Of a stretch of 64,000 nucleotides of DNA, positions 52,706 to 61,318 are shown in pieces. Positions within the stretch are counted from its first letter, which is position 1. Each line of letters begins with the position of its first letter. This DNA is from Nonomuraea sediminis (GTDB taxonomy: Bacteria; Actinomycetota; Actinomycetes; Streptosporangiales; Streptosporangiaceae). The notes below the pieces were generated by a model, which was not told the origin of the DNA, made no database searches, and saw only the letters and a program-made list of their open reading frames with translations. The stretch is from the NCBI RefSeq assembly GCF_018531495.1, contig NZ_JAHDTI010000004.1, positions 806,001-870,000 on the forward strand. Direction: 5' to 3'. The position numbers and the translations under genes are program-made.

Positions 52706-54784
52706 TCACAGAGGGTTGTTGGGCGTGGAGCTACCCGACTCGAAGGGCGACTCCACGTTGTCGTACATCAGGTGCATGACCTGCCCGGCACGCGCGTGCA
52801 GCAGGTTGTGGCAGTGGTCCATCCAGACGCCGGGGTTGTCGGCCAGGAAGGCGACCTCGAGGATCTCTCCCTGCTGCACGTCCACGGTGTCCAGCCACAC
52901 GGGGCTCCCGGTCACCGGCCGCCCGTTCCTGGAGAGCAGCAGCATGCTGTGACCGTGCAGGTGCATGGGATGGTCGAGGTGGCTGCGGTTGATGAACCGC
53001 ATCTTCACCAGCTCCCCCTTGCGCACCACGGGCGTGGGGATGTTCGGGAAGACCTGCCCGTTGATGGTCCACAGGAAGGTGAAGGCCCCGTCGTAGAAGC
53101 CGGGCCGGTTGTCGAACATGAAGGTGAAGGTCCGGTCGAAGTGGCTCTTGGGTCCGAACGGCGTGGCGGTCGGCTTGCCGTACGCGCTGATGTCGAACTC
53201 CGGCGCGTTGCGCGTGGGAGTCACATCTCCGCTCCCGTCCGGGCTGATCAGCAGTCCGGCCTGCGGCGCCTCCGACTCGGTGATCCGGACCGGGCCGGCC
53301 GGCATGGTGAACTCGACGTCGTAGCGTCCGCCCCCTCCCAGTGGGAGGCGCACGTGGGACAGCGCTGAGGGCTGGTTGACCGGGTTCCCGTCCTCCGCCG
53401 TCACCTGGAACGAGGTTCCGTCGATCGAGATGAAGCGCGGGGTCGGCGCCGTGTCGACCAGGCGCAGCCGTACCTTCCGCCCGGCCGGGACGGCCAGGCG
53501 TTCGAGCTGGTCGGCCAGGCCGAACGCGCGGTGCTGCTTGCCCTGCGACTGCCAGGTGTGCATCATCACGGTCCGGTCGACGACGCCGGTCTCCTGGAGC
53601 CCGCCGGCGGGCTCGACGATCAGCGGGCCGAACAGGCCGCGCTCGACCTGTTCCGCGGCGACCTGGTGAGAGTGGTACCAGTGCGTGCCGACGTCGCCGG
53701 GCCGGACGCGGAACCGGTAGACGAAGCGCCCGCCGGGCGGGACCGCGTCCTGGGTGACGCCGGGGACGCCGTCGGCCGCGTTGGGCACGTGCATGCCGTG
53801 CCAGTGCACGCTCACGTTCGCCGAGGTCAGATGGTTCACCAGGGTGATCTCGACCAGCTCGCCGACGCGGACGCGGATCTCCGGGCCCGGGACGCTGCCG
53901 TTGAACGCCCACGCGTCGACGACGGCGCCGGAGGCGAGCTTGACGCGCTGCTCGCGAGCCTCCAGCGTGAAACGACGGTCGGGCGGGCCGGTGTCCGGCT
54001 CGGTCAGCGAGGTCACGCTGACCGTGTCCTTGACGGCCGGGGCCGAGCCCGCCGCGAACACGGAGGCCGAGGAGTGCGCGGAGCCGTGGGCGGCCCCTTC
54101 CTGCGGACCGTGCATCTTCATGACCTGCGGCAACCTGCTGGACTGCGCGGACAGCACGGTGCAGCCCGCCGTCGCGGCCAGGATCACCGTTCCGGCGAGC
54201 ACCCGGCGCAGCCAGCGCACGCTCCAGCGGGGGCGCCGGAGTTCGGTACGGCCACGCCGTACCAGCCTGACCCAGAGCAGTGTCGCGGACAGACCGAACA
54301 CGACCAGAGCGAGCAGCACCTCGCCGGTGAACGGCGACGGGATGGGCAAGAGGAAGCCGAACACGAACCCGATCGCCGCGCCGACCGCGGTGACCTGGAC
54401 GGGCCAGGCCAGCCGCGGGTCGGCGGCGGCCCGGCGCGTCTCCTCCTCCGGGAGGCCGCGCGACCGCAGCCGCCACAGCCGGGGCACCGTCCACCAGCCC
54501 GCCAGGACGGCGGGAAGCAGCGTCACCGGAGCGACCACCACCACCCGGTCCGCGACGAACTCCCAGCCGAAGCCGGCCAGCATGCCGGACAGGACGGCGC
54601 GGACCACCAGCGCCAGCGTGGCCAGGGCGAGCACACCGAGCAGGACCCGCGCACCCACGTGCGGCCGCCTGCGGTACGGCAGGCGATAGGCGGCATGCGC
54701 GGCCCACCACCACGGCAGGAGGACCACAAGTGACAGCGTTGACTCGAAGTTGAGCAGTTGCTCGAAGTAATCCGCCCGGTACAT
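52706..54784 (-). CDS. Membrane-anchored multicopper oxidase (laccase-like)
   Basis: The 692-aa protein has an N-terminal membrane part with about five helices (residues ~10-215), then a full cupredoxin oxidase. The copper-ligand motifs are HWHG (about 326), HWYHSH (about 369), HPMHLHGH (about 603) and HCHNLLHARAGQVM (about 657-670), the last with an axial-Met type 1 site. The copper domain follows the last helix and is likely outside the cytosol. In an aromatic polyketide cluster it could oxidise a hydroquinone or couple phenols during or after export. A typical Tat signal is missing, replaced by the membrane domain. Confidence 0.92.
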   Translation of the reverse strand: MYRADYFEQLLNFESTLSLVVLLPWWWAAHAAYRLPYRRRPHVGARVLLGVLALATLALVVRAVLSGMLAGFGWEFVADRVVVVAPVTLLPAVLAGWWTVPRLWRLRSRGLPEEETRRAAADPRLAWPVQVTAVGAAIGFVFGFLLPIPSPFTGEVLLALVVFGLSATLLWVRLVRRGRTELRRPRWSVRWLRRVLAGTVILAATAGCTVLSAQSSRLPQVMKMHGPQEGAAHGSAHSSASVFAAGSAPAVKDTVSVTSLTEPDTGPPDRRFTLEAREQRVKLASGAVVDAWAFNGSVPGPEIRVRVGELVEITLVNHLTSANVSVHWHGMHVPNAADGVPGVTQDAVPPGGRFVYRFRVRPGDVGTHWYHSHQVAAEQVERGLFGPLIVEPAGGLQETGVVDRTVMMHTWQSQGKQHRAFGLADQLERLAVPAGRKVRLRLVDTAPTPRFISIDGTSFQVTAEDGNPVNQPSALSHVRLPLGGGGRYDVEFTMPAGPVRITESEAPQAGLLISPDGSGDVTPTRNAPEFDISAYGKPTATPFGPKSHFDRTFTFMFDNRPGFYDGAFTFLWTINGQVFPNIPTPVVRKGELVKMRFINRSHLDHPMHLHGHSMLLLSRNGRPVTGSPVWLDTVDVQQGEILEVAFLADNPGVWMDHCHNLLHARAGQVMHLMYDNVESPFESGSSTPNNPL

Positions 54785-54793
54785 GTCGCTTCC

Positions 54794-55177
54794 TTACGCG
54801 CTCGAGCCCGGGTAGTTGTCCGGGGTGAGCTGGGCGATGGACCGCATGATCGAATTTGCGAAGTGGCGCTGGAAGCCCTCCGGCGACTTGGTGTCGCGCC
54901 GCTCCGCGAGGTAGGGGGCGAGCTGCTCCTCCAGGTCGTGCACGCCTTCCTGGGTGGACATGTGCCGGCCGACCTCGGGCAGGGAGCCGTCGTAGTGGAT
55001 GACCCTGACCATGAGGTCGTCCTTGATGAAGACGGCGCTGCCGAGCAGCTCGCCGACCTTCTCGCCCTGGGCGTTGCGGATGACGGGCGTGCTCACGCGC
55101 CGGAATCCCGAGAAGATCTTCTCGATCTCCTCCTCGTGGCCGGGCTTGACCTTGTAGGTGATGGCTGCGTACGGCAT
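54794..55177 (-). CDS. SchA/CurD-like polyketide protein
   Basis: This 127-aa protein starts at ATG 55177 after AAGGAGA. It begins PYAAITYKVKPGHEEEIEKIF and carries VGELLGSAVFIKDDLMVRVI, with an EGVHDLEEQLAPYLAERRD tail. It matches the SchA/CurD-like family found in spore-pigment and pentangular type II PKS clusters (WhiE-ORFI group), ferredoxin-like folds thought to act in late cyclisation or oxidation. Its ribosome site overlaps the stop of the MFS-AT gene, so translation is coupled. Confidence 0.85.
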   Translation of the reverse strand: MPYAAITYKVKPGHEEEIEKIFSGFRRVSTPVIRNAQGEKVGELLGSAVFIKDDLMVRVIHYDGSLPEVGRHMSTQEGVHDLEEQLAPYLAERRDTKSPEGFQRHFANSIMRSIAQLTPDNYPGSSA

Positions 55178-55185
55178 GACTCTCC

Positions 55186-57483
55186 TTATGAACGGATTGC
55201 AGACAAAGCAGCGGCGACGGCCTCGCGGTCCCGCGTGTCGTCGCCGGACTGGGCCGGAAGCAGCCCGATGACGGCGCTTCTGCCGGAGAGCACCGCGGGA
55301 TGGCGCCGGAGCAGCGCACACAGGCTCTGCCCTGGCCCCGCGTCGACCAGCAGGAAGTCGCCGTCGCTCAGGAGCCGGTCGAGCGCCGCCCAGAACAGGA
55401 CGGGTTGCGCGGGCTGCGCGGCCCAGAGTTCGGGGTCGAGCACGTTCTCGTCGGACACGCGGCCGGGATGGTAGGCCGAATAGAGCGGAATCTCCGGTGG
55501 CCGGAGCCGGACGGCGCGCCAGACCTCGACCGAGGCCGCGGTGCAGGCCGACAGCAGCGGGCTGTGGAACGCCTGCAGCGCGCGCGTCGCCCGGCAGGCG
55601 AAACCGTCGGCGACCAGGCGCTGCCTGACCTCGTCGAGCGGCCCTGCCGGTCCGGCGAGCACGGTCTGCCTGGGCGCGTTCACCACGCCGACCACGACCT
55701 GACCGTTGACGTAGGGGGCCAGGTCCTCGGGGGAGCCGCCCACCGCGAGCATGCCGCCGGGCGGGCTCTTCCTGATCTGCTCGACGCGGTCACACATCAG
55801 CCGTAAGCCCTCTTCGAAGCTGAACACCCCGGCGAGCGTGGCGGCGGCCATCTCGCCCACGCTGTGCCCGAGCAGCGCGGCCGGGCGGACCCCCGCGTCC
55901 ATGACCATCCGGCCCAGGGCGCAGTTCACCGCGTACAGCAGCGGCTGGGCCATGGTCACGTCGTCGAGCCGCTCGGAGGGCTGCTCGCGCAGCCATTCCT
56001 CGCGCAGCTCGGGTCCCAGCACGGTGAACGCGGTGTCCATGACCGCGGTGAAGCTCGGCGAATGGCCGTACAGGCCGGCGGCCATCCTGGCGCACTGCGC
56101 GCCCTGCCCGGGGAAGAGCAGGACCACTGGGCGGCCGGGCGGTTCGGTGGACTTCGGCAGCATGAAGATCAGCCCCAGGATGGTCGAGCAGAGGATCAGG
56201 CTCAGGAAGGCGGTGGTGGAGAACGCTCCGCCGTACGCGCCGGGCCCGGTCGAGCCGCTGAGCAGGGCGTAGAAGAACGCGCCCGCCGTGGCCACGCCGG
56301 CGGCCCCGCCGAGCTGGCGGAAGGTGGTGAACATGCCGGCCGCGGCACCGGCCTCGGTGCGTGGCACCGCGCTCATGACCAGGGAGAGCGTCGGAGTGGA
56401 GACGAGGCTGATGCCGGTTCCCGCGCTCAGCAGGGCCAGAGCCATGAGCAGCGGCGCGTGCTCGATGAGGGGGACGGCGGCGGCCGCGCCGGCGATCCCC
56501 AGCGTCATCAGCATGGCGCCGCACAGGGGCGCGCCCCGGCCGATGCGCCGGGTCAGGGGGGAGGTCAGCGCGGCGCCCACGGCCGTGCCGACCGCCCACG
56601 GGGTGAGGGTCAGGCCGACCCGCGAGCCGGTGAAGCTCAGGCCGTCCTGCAGGAGGATGACCAGGAGCAGGAAGAACGCGCTGAGAATGGCGCTGACCAT
56701 GACGTTGACGAGCAGGCCGGCGGTGAAGACCCGCAGCCGGAAGGTCCGCAGCACGACCAGCGGCTGACCGCCGGACCGCTCGACGCGCCGCTCGTGGCCG
56801 ACGAAGAGCGCCAGCGGGATCGCCGACAGCGGCAGCAGCACCCGGGCCGATCCGGTGGTGAGCGGGTAGATCAGCAGCAGCACGGTGACGGCAGCGAGCA
56901 CGGTTCCCGTGAGGTCGAGCTTGGCCGTCGCGGTGGCCGTGGGCAGGTGCCGCGCGCCGACGATCAGGGCCGTCGCGCCGATCAGCGCGTACAGCAGGAA
57001 GACGAACCGCCAGCCGAGTGCCGTCTGCGTCAGGAGCCCGCCCACGGGCGGCCCGCACATCGTCGCCAGACCGGCCACGAGCGCGTAGCGGGCGAAAGCC
57101 GCGCCCCGCCGGGCGCCCGGCACGAGAACCCGGATGGTCGCCAGCACCTGGGGCGTCATGAGCGCGGCCGAGATGCCCTGCGCCCCGCGCGCGGCCAGCA
57201 GGACCGGCAGATCCCACGCCGAGGCGGCCAGCAGGGACGCCGCGCCGAATCCGCCGACGCCGGCCAGGAACACCCGCCGGATGCCCCACAGGTCGCCGAG
57301 CCTGCCGCCCGTCACCACGAACAGCGCGAAGGGCAGCGTGTAGGCCAGGATGATCACCTGGGTGGCGGAGTGGTGCGCGCCGAAATCATCGCGGATGGCC
57401 GGTGCCACCACGTAGATCACGCCGAGCTCGAAGAACCCGAGGAAGCCCACCAGCAGCACGGCCGCCATCGCCCGGCGCGTCAT
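55186..57483 (-). CDS. MFS exporter fused to an acyltransferase domain
   Basis: A single 765-aa frame joins two proteins. Residues 1 to ~445 are a DHA2-type MFS drug exporter (about 14 helices; GGRLGDLWGIRRVFLAG, the motif after helix 2). Residues ~450-745 are a PKS-type malonyl-transferase domain: LFPGQGAQ (from ~456), GHSVGE (Ser541) and QAFH (His640), with VVGVVNAPRQTVLAG between. The AT begins right after the last helix, on the cytosolic side. There is no ribosome site for a separate start and the frame is unbroken. The ATG at 57483 overlaps the upstream stop (ATGA). The AFH motif indicates malonyl specificity; it may load, edit or unload ACP. Confidence 0.9.
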   Translation of the reverse strand: MTRRAMAAVLLVGFLGFFELGVIYVVAPAIRDDFGAHHSATQVIILAYTLPFALFVVTGGRLGDLWGIRRVFLAGVGGFGAASLLAASAWDLPVLLAARGAQGISAALMTPQVLATIRVLVPGARRGAAFARYALVAGLATMCGPPVGGLLTQTALGWRFVFLLYALIGATALIVGARHLPTATATAKLDLTGTVLAAVTVLLLIYPLTTGSARVLLPLSAIPLALFVGHERRVERSGGQPLVVLRTFRLRVFTAGLLVNVMVSAILSAFFLLLVILLQDGLSFTGSRVGLTLTPWAVGTAVGAALTSPLTRRIGRGAPLCGAMLMTLGIAGAAAAVPLIEHAPLLMALALLSAGTGISLVSTPTLSLVMSAVPRTEAGAAAGMFTTFRQLGGAAGVATAGAFFYALLSGSTGPGAYGGAFSTTAFLSLILCSTILGLIFMLPKSTEPPGRPVVLLFPGQGAQCARMAAGLYGHSPSFTAVMDTAFTVLGPELREEWLREQPSERLDDVTMAQPLLYAVNCALGRMVMDAGVRPAALLGHSVGEMAAATLAGVFSFEEGLRLMCDRVEQIRKSPPGGMLAVGGSPEDLAPYVNGQVVVGVVNAPRQTVLAGPAGPLDEVRQRLVADGFACRATRALQAFHSPLLSACTAASVEVWRAVRLRPPEIPLYSAYHPGRVSDENVLDPELWAAQPAQPVLFWAALDRLLSDGDFLLVDAGPGQSLCALLRRHPAVLSGRSAVIGLLPAQSGDDTRDREAVAAALSAIRS

Positions 57484-57938
57484 GACGTCGCCAATGCCGT
57501 GGCCGCCGCGTTGACCACCAGCGCGGCCACGCCCAGCACCGTCCGCAGCAGGTGCCAGCTGCTCCAGGAGGGGCGGGGATCGTCCCAGTCCGGCGGAATC
57601 GCCGCGGGGTCGATCGCGCGGATCCGCTTGTTGATCGGGACATTGGCCAGGTGGGACACGCCTTGCGTGCCGAGCATGAGCAGGAACGCGGCGGCGAACA
57701 GCAAGCGGGCCGGAGCGGGGGTGAGGAAGACCAGCACGAGGTCGGCGACCGTGCCGCCGTTCACCGTCAGCGGCATCGTGGGGTGGTAGCCCTGCCCGAG
57801 CCGGCGGTGCATGTCGATGTAGCGGTCGGCCGGCAGCACCCGCAGCGCCGGCAGCACGCTGACGGCGATCGCGAGGAACACGCCGGCGACCAGGCCGCTG
57901 GCGACGATCGCGACGATCTCCAGGAGCGCGGTGATCAT
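57480..57938 (-). CDS. DUF1772 (anthrone-oxygenase-like) membrane protein, copy 1
   Basis: This 152-aa protein has four membrane helices and starts at ATG 57938 after GGGGGG; an in-frame TTG just before is less likely. DRYIDMHRRLGQGYHPTMP and LANVPINKRIRAIDPAAIPP are conserved-type motifs of DUF1772/anthrone oxygenases, cofactor-free enzymes that turn anthrones into anthraquinones. It opens the second leftward operon. A second copy lies in the rightward operon at 62025. Confidence 0.85.
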   Translation of the reverse strand: MITALLEIVAIVASGLVAGVFLAIAVSVLPALRVLPADRYIDMHRRLGQGYHPTMPLTVNGGTVADLVLVFLTPAPARLLFAAAFLLMLGTQGVSHLANVPINKRIRAIDPAAIPPDWDDPRPSWSSWHLLRTVLGVAALVVNAAATALATS

Positions 57939-58101
57939 CAAGCCCCCCTGTTGGCGGTAGTGGCTTGGCAGCCACTGTGCACGCCCTGGTTCGAGAGCCG
58001 GTGGGGCCGCGCTGGAACCAGGCCGTCTCCAGCGGTGCTGGACGGTGCCCCTAGTCCGGGATGCGAGCGTGCTCTGCGTTGGACCGCCAGAAGGAGGGAC
58101 C
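57939..58101. promoter_or_regulatory. Divergent promoter of the two type II PKS operons
   Basis: The 163 bases separate the leftward DUF1772/MFS-AT operon from the rightward minimal PKS operon. They contain the hairpin-like AGTGGCT-TGGC-AGCCACT (57959-57976), the inverted repeat CCTGGTTC/GAACCAGG (57985-57992, 58015-58022) and the tandem repeat CGGTGC (58033, 58043; 10 bp apart), which could be an activator site. SARP repeats are usually 11 bp apart, so this is only a candidate. AAGGAGG before 58102 is the ribosome site. Confidence 0.55.
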
Positions 58102-58425
58102 GTGGCTCACCGAGCTTTGATCGTCGCGCGCATGGACCCGAACGACACCGACCAGGTTCGGCAGGTGTGGGCGGAGTCGGACGCGACCGAACTACCCCAC
58201 ATGATCGGCGTTGACCGGCGGACCCTGTTCCGCTTCCACGGGCTCTACTTCCAGCTCATAGAGGCGGACGAGGACATCACCGGGAACCTCTACCAGGCCC
58301 GCAGCCATCCGCTCTACCAGGACATCCACCACAAGCTGGCGCAGTACATGACGCCCTACGACCCCGGATGGCGCGAGCCGAAGGACGCCATGGCCGAGAT
58401 CTTCTACAGCTGGACGCGCGAATGA
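58102..58425 (+). CDS. TcmI-type polyketide cyclase
   Basis: This 107-aa protein starts with GTG at 58102, 4 bases after AAGGAGG. It begins AHRALIVARMDPNDTDQV and contains TELPHMIGVDRRTLFRFHG, YFQLIEADEDITGNLYQAR and HPLYQDIHHKLAQYMTPYD, the TcmI family pattern. These ferredoxin-like cyclases close later rings of aromatic polyketides in tetracenomycin, spore pigments and pentangular compounds. It heads the rightward operon and is ATGA-coupled to the cupin gene. Confidence 0.92.
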   Translation: MAHRALIVARMDPNDTDQVRQVWAESDATELPHMIGVDRRTLFRFHGLYFQLIEADEDITGNLYQARSHPLYQDIHHKLAQYMTPYDPGWREPKDAMAEIFYSWTRE

Positions 58426-58835
58426 AGATCACCTGGGACGACGTCGTGTCGAACCGCCGCCGAGGGGGCGACGTCCGGGTCCTGCTCAGCCCCCGGACCG
58501 TCAAGTCGACCTCCGGGTTCGGCGGCGCGCTCACCCTCGAACCGGGCGAGTACATCTGCGAGCACTACCACCCCTACTCGGAGGAGTTCGTGCACGTCGT
58601 ACGCGGCTCGCTCGTCATGCGCGTGGACGGGGTCCCCGAGCGGCTCGGGCCGGGAGACGCGCTGATGGTGCCGATCAACGTCAGGCACCGCATGGAGAAC
58701 GACGGCGCGGAGCAGGCTTACGTGATCTTCCACCTGAGCCCGCTCGCGCCCCGCCCGGAGCTCGGCCACGTGGACCTGGAGACGCTCCCCGGCGCGCACA
58801 ACGAACCGCAGCCGCAGGTGGGGGGTGCCCAGTAG
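58422..58835 (+). CDS. Cupin-family polyketide tailoring/cyclisation protein
   Basis: This 137-aa single-domain cupin has metal-ligand-type histidines in ICEHYHPYSEEFVHVVRGS and the second cupin motif LGPGDALMVPINVRHRMEN. It belongs to the CurC/TcmJ-like set that travels with TcmI cyclases and KS genes in spore-pigment and pentangular clusters, where it helps produce the correct cyclisation pattern. The stop lies 11 bases inside the KS-alpha gene, so the genes are translationally coupled. Confidence 0.9.
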   Translation: MKITWDDVVSNRRRGGDVRVLLSPRTVKSTSGFGGALTLEPGEYICEHYHPYSEEFVHVVRGSLVMRVDGVPERLGPGDALMVPINVRHRMENDGAEQAYVIFHLSPLAPRPELGHVDLETLPGAHNEPQPQVGGAQ

Positions 58836-60093
58836 CGTGGACGGCCGCACTGTCGTGGTGACCGGCATCGGGGTCGTGGCCCCCGGCGGTCTCGATCGCG
58901 AGGCGTTCTGGGAGCGCATCACCTCCGGCGTGCCGGCGACCAGGCGGATCACGTTCTTCGACCCGGAGGGCTTCCGCTGCCAGGTCGCGGCGGAATGCGA
59001 CTTCGACCCCCGCGCGGCTGGGCTCACCGCCCAGGAGGTCCGCAGGATGGACCGGGCCGCGCAGCTCGCCGTCGTCGCCACCCGCGAGGCGCTGCAGGAC
59101 GCGGGCCATCCCGCGGCCGGCCCCGAGCGCACAGCCGTGTCGGTGGGCAACGCCGTCGGCTGCACGATGGGGCTGGAGCAGGAGTACACCGTCGTGAGCG
59201 ACGGCGGCCGCAAGTGGATCGTGGACTACGAGTACGCGGTCCCCGAACTGTACGACTACTTCGCCCCCAGTTCCCTGGCCCGCGAGATCGCCTGGGACTG
59301 CGGCGCGGAGGGTCCCGTCGCCGTGGTGTCGTCCGGCTGCACCTCCGGTATCGACGCGCTCGGCTACGCGGTCGGCCTGATCGCGGAGGGCGCGGCGGAC
59401 GTGGTGCTCGCCGGGGGAACCGACGCGCCGCTCTCGCCGATCACCGTCGCGTGCTTCGACGCGATCAAGGCGACCTCGACCTACAACGACCGGCCACAGG
59501 AGGCGTGCCGTCCGTTCGACGGCGAGCGCAGAGGGCTGGTTCTCGGGGAGGGAGCGGCGATGTTCGTACTGGAGTCGGCCGAGCGCGCCCGCCGTAGGGG
59601 AGCGCGGATCTACTGCGCGATCCCCGGCTACGCGACGCGGGCCAACGGGTTCCACATGACCGGGCTCAAGCCGGACGGGCGGGAGATGGCCGAGGCCATC
59701 AGGATCGCGCTGGACCAGGCGCGCCTGGCCCCCGACAGGGTCGACTACGTCAACGCCCACGGGTCGGGCACCAAGCAGAACGACCGCCACGAGACGGCCG
59801 CGGTCAAGAGGGCCCTCGGCTCCAGGGCCTACGAGATCCCGATGAGCTCGATCAAGTCCATGGTCGGCCACTCGCTGGGCGCCATCGGCGCCATCGAGGC
59901 GGCGGCCTGCGCGCTGGCCATCCAGCGGAACGTGGTTCCGCCCACCGCCAACCTGCACACCAAGGACCCCGAGTGTGACCTGGACTACGTGCCGGTGACC
60001 GCGCGGGAGCACCGGACGGACGTGGCCCTGTCGGTCGGCAGCGGGTTCGGCGGCTTCCAGAGCGCCGTCGTCTTCGCCGGGATGGCGTCATGA
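58825..60093 (+). CDS. Type II ketosynthase alpha (KS-alpha)
   Basis: This 422-aa condensing enzyme starts VVVTGIGVVAPGG near residue 10. The nucleophile is Cys172 in SSGCTSGIDALG, the His pair lies in VNAHGSGTKQNDRHETAAVK and SIKSMVGHSLGAIGAIE. These are the active residues of the catalytic partner of a type II PKS heterodimer. GTG at 58825 (or 58837) is the start; it overlaps the cupin gene. The protein pairs with the next gene's KS-beta and elongates a starter with malonyl-ACP. Confidence 0.97.
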   Translation: MPSSVDGRTVVVTGIGVVAPGGLDREAFWERITSGVPATRRITFFDPEGFRCQVAAECDFDPRAAGLTAQEVRRMDRAAQLAVVATREALQDAGHPAAGPERTAVSVGNAVGCTMGLEQEYTVVSDGGRKWIVDYEYAVPELYDYFAPSSLAREIAWDCGAEGPVAVVSSGCTSGIDALGYAVGLIAEGAADVVLAGGTDAPLSPITVACFDAIKATSTYNDRPQEACRPFDGERRGLVLGEGAAMFVLESAERARRRGARIYCAIPGYATRANGFHMTGLKPDGREMAEAIRIALDQARLAPDRVDYVNAHGSGTKQNDRHETAAVKRALGSRAYEIPMSSIKSMVGHSLGAIGAIEAAACALAIQRNVVPPTANLHTKDPECDLDYVPVTAREHRTDVALSVGSGFGGFQSAVVFAGMAS

Positions 60094-61304
60094 CAGCCGT
60101 GGTCACCGGTCTGGGCGTGGTCGCCTCCAACGGCATGGGCGCCGAGGAGTACTGGGCGGCGGTCTGCGACGGCAAGAGCGGCATCGACCGGATCAGGCGC
60201 TTCGACTGCTCCGGCTACCCGGTGACGCTGGCGGGCGAGCTGCACTCCTTCGACGCCACCGAGCAGGTCCCCGGCCGGCTGCGGATGGAGACCTCGATGA
60301 TGAGCCACATCGCCTTCGCCGCGGCCGAGATGGCGCTCGCCGACGCCGCGCTCGACCCCGAGGCGCTGCCTGAGTACGAGCGGGGCGTCATCACCGCCAA
60401 CGCCACCGGCGGCGTGGAGTTCGGCCAGCGCGAGCTGCAGAACCTGTGGAGCAAGGGGCCCAGCCACGTCAGCGCCTACATGTCCATCGCCTGGTTCTTC
60501 GCCGCCACGACAGGTCAGCTGTCCATCCGGTACAAGCTGCGCGGCCACTGCGGCGTGGTGCTGTCGGAGACGGCGGGCGGGCTGGACGCACTCGGCCACG
60601 CGCGTCGCGCACTGCGCGCCGACCATCGCATGATCATGGCGGGCGGCACGGAGTCGGCGCTCTCGCCCGCGGGCATCGTCGCCCAGATCCCCACGCGGCG
60701 CCTCAGCACGCGCGGCGACCCCAGCCGCGCCTACCTGCCCTTCGACGCAGACGCCAACGGATACGTCGCCGGTGAGGGCGGCGCGATCCTCATCGTCGAG
60801 GACGCCGCCTCGGCGCGGGAGCGGGGAGCGCCCGCGATCTACGGCGAGATCGCGGGTTATGCCGCCACGTTCGATCCCCGCCCGGGCACCGGGCGCCCGC
60901 CCGGCCTCGAACGGGCCATGCGGACGGCGCTGGCCGACGCGGACGCCCATCCGCGCGAGGTCGACGTCGTCTTCGCCGACGCCTATGGCGTGCCGGAACT
61001 GGACCTCGTCGAGGCCGCGGCCATCTCGGCCGTCTTCGGGCCCTACGGGGTGCCGGTGACCGCGCCCAAGACGATGACCGGCCGGGTCTACGCGGGCGCG
61101 GGCGCGCTGGATGTCGCCACCGCCCTGCTGTCGATCAGGGACGGGCTCATCCCGCCGACCGTGAACGTCACCCGTCTCGCGGAGGGGTGCTCCATCGACC
61201 TCGTCAGGGAGGGGCCACGGCCGGCACCCGTGCGCACCGCGCTGGTACTCGCGCGCGGACACGGAGGGTACAACGCGGCGCTCGTCGTGCGCGCCGCCAA
61301 CTGA
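60090..61304 (+). CDS. Type II ketosynthase beta / chain length factor
   Basis: The 404-aa protein is the CLF partner. AVVTGLGVVASNGMG opens the fold. The catalytic Cys of KS-alpha is replaced; where actinorhodin-type CLFs have Gln161 in SEQAGG, this protein has SETAGG with Thr161 (codon ACG at 60570-60572). The rest (MAGGTESALSPAG, DANGYVAGEGG, VARGHGGYNAALV-like end) is normal for CLF. It sets chain length with KS-alpha. ATGA coupling to KS-alpha ensures equal amounts. The length of the chain cannot be read reliably by eye. Confidence 0.95.
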   Translation: MTAVVTGLGVVASNGMGAEEYWAAVCDGKSGIDRIRRFDCSGYPVTLAGELHSFDATEQVPGRLRMETSMMSHIAFAAAEMALADAALDPEALPEYERGVITANATGGVEFGQRELQNLWSKGPSHVSAYMSIAWFFAATTGQLSIRYKLRGHCGVVLSETAGGLDALGHARRALRADHRMIMAGGTESALSPAGIVAQIPTRRLSTRGDPSRAYLPFDADANGYVAGEGGAILIVEDAASARERGAPAIYGEIAGYAATFDPRPGTGRPPGLERAMRTALADADAHPREVDVVFADAYGVPELDLVEAAAISAVFGPYGVPVTAPKTMTGRVYAGAGALDVATALLSIRDGLIPPTVNVTRLAEGCSIDLVREGPRPAPVRTALVLARGHGGYNAALVVRAAN

Positions 61305-61318
61305 GAGAGGAGATGCGG

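Noticed and set aside
56100..56160. A frameshift joining two separate genes (MFS and AT)
   Set aside because: Both domains are in the same frame with no stop, no ribosome site and no shift in codon bias at the junction, so I treat the fusion as real, pending read-level checking.
58033..58048. A definite SARP binding site (CGGTGC tandem)
   Set aside because: The spacing is 10 bp rather than the 11 or 22 bp usual for SARP heptamers, and only two copies exist, so it is listed only as a candidate element.
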